Shown here one piece after another: positions 59,913 through 64,000 of a DNA stretch of 64,000 nucleotides (position 1 is the stretch's first letter; each line of letters starts with the position of its first letter). The notes under the pieces are model-generated. The model was not told the origin of the DNA and did not search any database. It saw only the letters and a list, made by a program, of their open reading frames with translations. The DNA lies in assembly GCA_001600455.1 (NCBI GenBank), contig BCKC01000006.1:2666001-2730000 (forward strand). The letters are read 5' to 3'. A program made the position numbers and the translations under genes. The DNA comes from Endocalyx cinctus. Taxonomy: Eukaryota > Ascomycota > Sordariomycetes > Amphisphaeriales > Apiosporaceae.

Positions 59913-61897
59913 TTATTCCTCCTCAGCCGGGAGCTCCTCCTCGTACTCCTCCTCCTCCTCGTCAACACCAGCATCCTGGTACTGCTGGTATTCACTGACC
60001 AAATCGTTCATATTGGACTCAGCCTCAGTGAACTCCATCTCGTCCATACCCTCACCAGTGTACCAATGCAAGAAAGCCTTGCGTCGGAACATGGCGGTGA
60101 ACTGCTCACCAACACGCTTGAAGAGCTCCTGGATGGCGGTCGAGTTACCGACGAAGGTGGAAGACATCTTGAGGCCACGGGGAGGAATGGAGCAAAGGGC
60201 GGTCTGGACGTTGTTGGGGATCCACTCAACGAAGTAGGTGGAGTTTCGGTTCTGGACGTTGCGCATCTGGTCCTCGACCTCCTTCATGGAGACCTTACCA
60301 CGGCTGTAAAGAAGAACTATGGTTAGCACAAAATTCGGAAAATACAAAACGGGTTAGGAATTCTTACAAGATGGCAGAGCATGTGAGGTAACGACCGTTG
60401 CGGAAGTCGGAAGCAGCCATCATGTTCTTGGGGTCGAACATCTGCTGGGTAAGCTCAGGAACGCTGGTAGCGCGGAAGAGGTGAGCACCACGGCTGGTGA
60501 GGGGAGCGAATCCGACCATGAAGAAGTGGAGACGAGGGAAGGGAACCATGTTGACGGCAAGCTTGCGAAGATCAGAGTTAAGCTGACCGGGGAAACGCAA
60601 GCAAGTGGTGACACCCGACATGACGGCGGAGACGAGGTAGTTCAAGTCACCGTACGAGGGGTTGGAGAGCTTGAGAGTGCGCATGCAAATGTCGTACAAG
60701 GCCTCGTTATCAATACAGAAGGTCTCGTCGGAGTTCTCAACCAGCTGGTGGACGGAGAGGGTGGCGTTGTAGGGCTCAACGACGGTGTCGGAGACCTTGG
60801 GAGAGGGGACGACCGAGAAGGTGGCCATCATGCGGTCGGGGAACTCCTCACGGATCTTGGAGATCAAAAGGGTACCCATACCGGCACCAGTACCACCACC
60901 GAGAGAGTGGGTAATCTGGAAACCCTGGAGGCAGTCGCAGCCCTCGGCCTCACGACGGACGACCTCGAGAACGTTATCGACCAACTCGGCACCCTCGGTG
61001 TAGTGACCCTTGGCCCAGTTGTTTCCAGCACCGGACTGACCGAAGACGAAGTTGTCGGGGCGAAAGAGCTGACCGAAGGGACCAGCACGGACGGCATCCA
61101 TGGTACCGGGCTCGAGATCGACGAGGACGGCGCGAGGAACATACTTGTTGCCGGAAGCCTGAAGGAGAAAAAAAACAGTCATGTTAGAAAATGTATTACG
61201 CGATAGAATTGATAGGAATATTGGAAAGGAGAAAAAGACATACCTCGTTGAAGTAAACGCTCATGCGCTCGAGCTGGAGCTCAGAGGTTCCGTTGTAGCT
61301 ATTGAAGAGGTTAGTTTTTTTTTTCTTATTCGAAACATCACCCACGTAAATAGGGGTTGTTGGAGGGGAAGAAATGTGGTAAAACAAATACATACACTCC
61401 ATTGCCGTCAAGACCGTGCTCGCCAGAGATGGTTTGCCTATATAACAAATCAAGTTAAAATTCGATGTTCTTATTGATATATTATCTCGATATAATCGGA
61501 ATTCGTCGGTACACACCAGAAAGCAGCACCGATTTGGTTACCCTACGGTAGAAAAAAAAACATGTTAACCCCACCAAATCTATGTATGTTTCGTGTTGGA
61601 GATGTTGGATTTACTTACGCATTGACCGGTCTGAAGATGAACCTATTTATAGGGAAAAAGATAAATGGTTAGCATATGATTCTTCTTCAAGAATTTATAT
61701 CAACATAAATTATTTCTGTAGGTAGTGATTCTCGACGCGTTCGAGAGAATTTTGAATCTCCTCAGCATCATGAGAATTTCGGGTTGGGATTGGGATTTCA
61801 ATTGGGTTCACTTCCAAGTAAACCCCAAAAAGTAAACAATCAACAGGGGAGAGCATATAAAAAAAAATAAAAGTAGTAAGCTTACAATCTCACGCAT
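59913..61897 (-). CDS. tub2: Beta-tubulin
   Basis: Microtubule subunit. Seven exons: 61897-61886, 61642-61619, 61542-61517, 61437-61396, 61298-61244, 61158-60368, 60303-59913; 446 residues. The five leading exons are only 12, 24, 26, 42 and 55 nt, and introns 1-5 cover the region widely used for fungal barcoding. MREI begins the protein (the tubulin autoregulation motif), the GTP-binding GGGTGAGMG is at 140-148, and the acidic tail [15 protein letters not shown] ends it. Residues known to confer benzimidazole resistance when changed are in their sensitive form: His6, Tyr50, Phe167, Glu198, Phe200. Intron 1 is 243 bp, long for this genome. Junction 6/7 restores F in the segment reading TCSAIFRGKVSM, which a simple reading frame misses. 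Confidence 0.97.
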
Positions 61898-62509
61898 CTT
61901 GAGGATTGATGATTATTATTATTTGTTGTCGATGAGGATGATTGCGTGTATCAAACACAGAAAAGAAAAAAGAAAGGAATAAGAGGGAAGAGACTCGGTC
62001 GTGTGGAATTAAGTAAAATGAGGTCCAACGTAGAGAAAAGCAGTGTTTTCTTTAAATTGTTGAGAGGAAGAAAAAGATTAAGAGAAAAAAGAAGGGGAAA
62101 GAGGGAGAGCGGTGTAGTGTGTGTATGTGGTATGAGTTGTTTGGCTGGTACCTATCAAAGGAGAACCAAAGAAATTCATTCAACGAGAGCTTTATTAGGC
62201 TTGGTACAGTACAAAATAGGTAAGGAACAATTGAAGAGAGGGGAATAAGTTAGTAGGTTACTACTACAAGGTAGGTAGCTAGGTACCTAAGGTATTTGAC
62301 CTAACGAGGCCTCTAACAAGGTTTGCACAGGCCTTGTTTTCAATGCAATTAACCATTCAAAGATACTAAAATATTTTAATATTTAATTTCTTGGCTCGAA
62401 TCTTTCATTTTCATTGGTACAAATCACGTATATCTCATTTCTTGCCCCGCGTCTTGATTATTTCTAAACTAAAGTACAGAATACGGTAGACGTCGCTAAG
62501 TAAAGTACC

Positions 62510-62519
62510 TACCTAGGTA
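62510..62519. repeat. TACCTAGGTA palindrome, copy 4
   Basis: Perfect palindrome in AT-rich DNA with several partial relatives nearby (AAGGTACCTACT at about 62577, ATAGGTACCTAC at about 62623). Confidence 0.8.
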
Positions 62520-62930
62520 AATAAGTTGAGTATTTTAGAGTAGTAGAGCTTACACGTTTAGCGCGAGTTCCCACTAAGGTACCTACTAAAGTTAAGGTAC
62601 ATTGTAGTGTAGCGCAAGCCTAATAGGTACCTACGGTATTCAAATATGTACTAAGTACCAAGTATAAAATAAGTTAAGTAACGCTTCTAATTGGATTGGA
62701 ATAACCTCACCTCACTTTTTATTATTCTTCGTTATTATTATCATTTTTTATAGGGGTAGATACTACAGCCAACAATTCAATAAATATTCTACTGAACAGA
62801 TCAACTAAAAGAATGATCTTCCTCTTTCCTATACTACTTTAACTAATCTTTAATGGATATATCCATTTATGATCATTACAGAAAATAATTTTATATTCTA
62901 TCTATGTCGTGAATACATACATACAAAAAC

Positions 62931-62940
62931 TACCTAGGTA
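62931..62940. repeat. TACCTAGGTA palindrome, copy 5
   Basis: Perfect palindrome, 421 bp from copy 4. Confidence 0.8.
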
Positions 62941-64000
62941 TATTGGTAGATTACCTTGCACTGGGTTAGGAAAAGATTTACATGTTCGCATTTCAGATAT
63001 ACTGCTAATGTTAAGGTTAATTACTCTACCGTTAGAATATTGCAGATAATGTACTCCATACATTTATTCATCACCAAATGAAACATATCACATCCGAAGA
63101 TCACACAAGTAAATACATCCACATATATATGCACACGTACATATACATCACATATGCAAATAAAATATAAAACATACCATGGTAACATGGCAGAATGGGA
63201 TATCTTAAAATTTGAAGAAACAATCATATATATCTCTTTGTCAATATATTTTACTTCATAATTTTTTTATTTACCTGGCATAGCCTATAGCCTCGTCCTG
63301 ACCTGGACCTAACCTGACCTGAAGAGGAAAAAAAAAAAAGAGAGAACCTAAGCCGTATCCATGTCTAACCTGTACAATGCAATAATACTCTCACTCTCTT
63401 TCGTGCCGTAATATCTTTTTAACCTCGAGACCACCGTTGCCATGCTACGCCTTTATAAACAGGAAAAAGAAAAAAGTAAGGTAGAAAAATGACAAAAACA
63501 AAAGAGCCCAGACAACAATCCTATGTAGGCTGACCATTATATCGGAGAATCAACTAGTCAAAGGACCAATAATAAGAATCTCTTTCTTTTCTTCATCATC
63601 CATCCCGGCCTGGGAGCACGTCTCTTCTCCAAAGCCAGGTTAGAAAACCCATGATAATCGACACTTTTTAGCCTCATAAACAAATGAGAACGACAAAAAA
63701 GAAACATGAACAAATACATCATCCCTATCTTTCCACCCTATTCTCGCTTATCTTCGAACCTAATAAATACTAGGTTTCTCGATAACACGAAAAGAGGCAT
63801 ATCGTATGCTTCGTTTATATGCATGTCTTCTTATGCGATTTTGTGCTCCTAATGCGAATAAATATCCATCAGGTCATGCATGCAAACCAGAATCTGGTAA
63901 TGAAAAAAAAAGAAGAGTCATTAGTCGTATTCATGATGCTCCGTGATTCTATAGGACGTGTATATCGTTTCCCGGGAAATAGTTGACGTATAGGCATCGG

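Larger units (their letters stand above)
61898..64000. other. Upstream region of beta-tubulin
   Basis: Holds the tubulin promoter and leader, pyrimidine-rich on the coding strand just before the ATG. Further out it is AT-rich with two palindrome copies, a 7-bp inverted repeat AACAAGG/CCTTGTT at 62315-62338 and CCTGAC/CCTAAC words at about 63288-63322. The frames at 61946-62248 (+) and 63021-63227 (-) have no motifs. Confidence 0.5.

Noticed and set aside
1..64000. tRNA, rRNA, CRISPR and transposase genes
   Set aside because: Scanning by eye for B-box-like GGTTCGA words and for transposase or reverse-transcriptase motifs found nothing convincing; a dedicated search could still find a tRNA.

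Overview
The window is nuclear DNA of a filamentous ascomycete (Pezizomycotina, most likely Sordariomycetes). The evidence is short introns (about 55-155 bp) with GTA(A/T)GT-type donors and CTAAC-like branch sites, dense coding islands separated by AT-rich intergenic DNA with many homopolymer and microsatellite tracts, and fungal gene families: SREBP with a DUF2014-type tail, an AP-1/Yap1 factor, NAD(P)H nitrite reductase with a Rieske tail, and beta-tubulin with several tiny 5' exons. The species cannot be fixed from sequence reading alone.

Layout. 1-5.6 kb: no supportable gene. 5.7-7.4 kb (+): secreted tyrosinase-like copper oxidase, 7 exons. 8.6-11.7 kb (-): SREBP transcription factor. 14.8-16.4 kb (-): single-pass membrane protein of unknown function, next to a low-quality poly-A/N/poly-C stretch. 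18.2-21.3 kb (+): Srs2-type UvrD helicase. 22.1 kb (+): possible 35-residue membrane peptide. 22.8-25.2 kb (+): GPATCH1/TGH-like G-patch protein. 25.7-28.6 kb (-): UTP14, divergent from 29.2-29.5 kb (+): mitoribosomal mL41 (MRPL27). 30.2-33.1 kb (-): hormone-sensitive-lipase-type hydrolase with a long disordered tail, divergent from 33.7-34.4 kb (+): TSR2. 34.7-36.1 kb (-): BSD-domain protein. 39.0-41.0 kb (+): AP-1-like bZIP redox regulator. 45.0-47.1 kb (-): STK32/YANK-type AGC kinase, 7 exons. 47.1-55.6 kb: 8.5 kb without a supportable gene. 55.6-59.3 kb (+): nitrite reductase. 59.9-61.9 kb (-): beta-tubulin, convergent with it. 61.9-64 kb: tubulin upstream region and AT-rich DNA.

Functionally this is mostly a conserved housekeeping and regulatory segment: ribosome biogenesis (UTP14, TSR2, mL41), RNA processing (G-patch), recombination control (Srs2), sterol/hypoxia control (SREBP), oxidative-stress control (AP-1), nitrate assimilation (nitrite reductase) and cytoskeleton (tubulin). 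Splice junctions were worked out by hand from frame, GT/AG and family conservation. Several gene models differ from simple ORFs: the lipase has a 21-codon first exon, the kinase tail joins an ORF that looks independent, and the BSD gene holds a 57-nt in-frame intron.

I found no clear new multi-gene system. The best leads are a 10-bp palindrome, TACCTAGGTA, present five times and only in intergenic DNA; a composite NirA/GATA site in the large empty region before nitrite reductase; the empty region itself; and the small membrane ORF at 22.1 kb.
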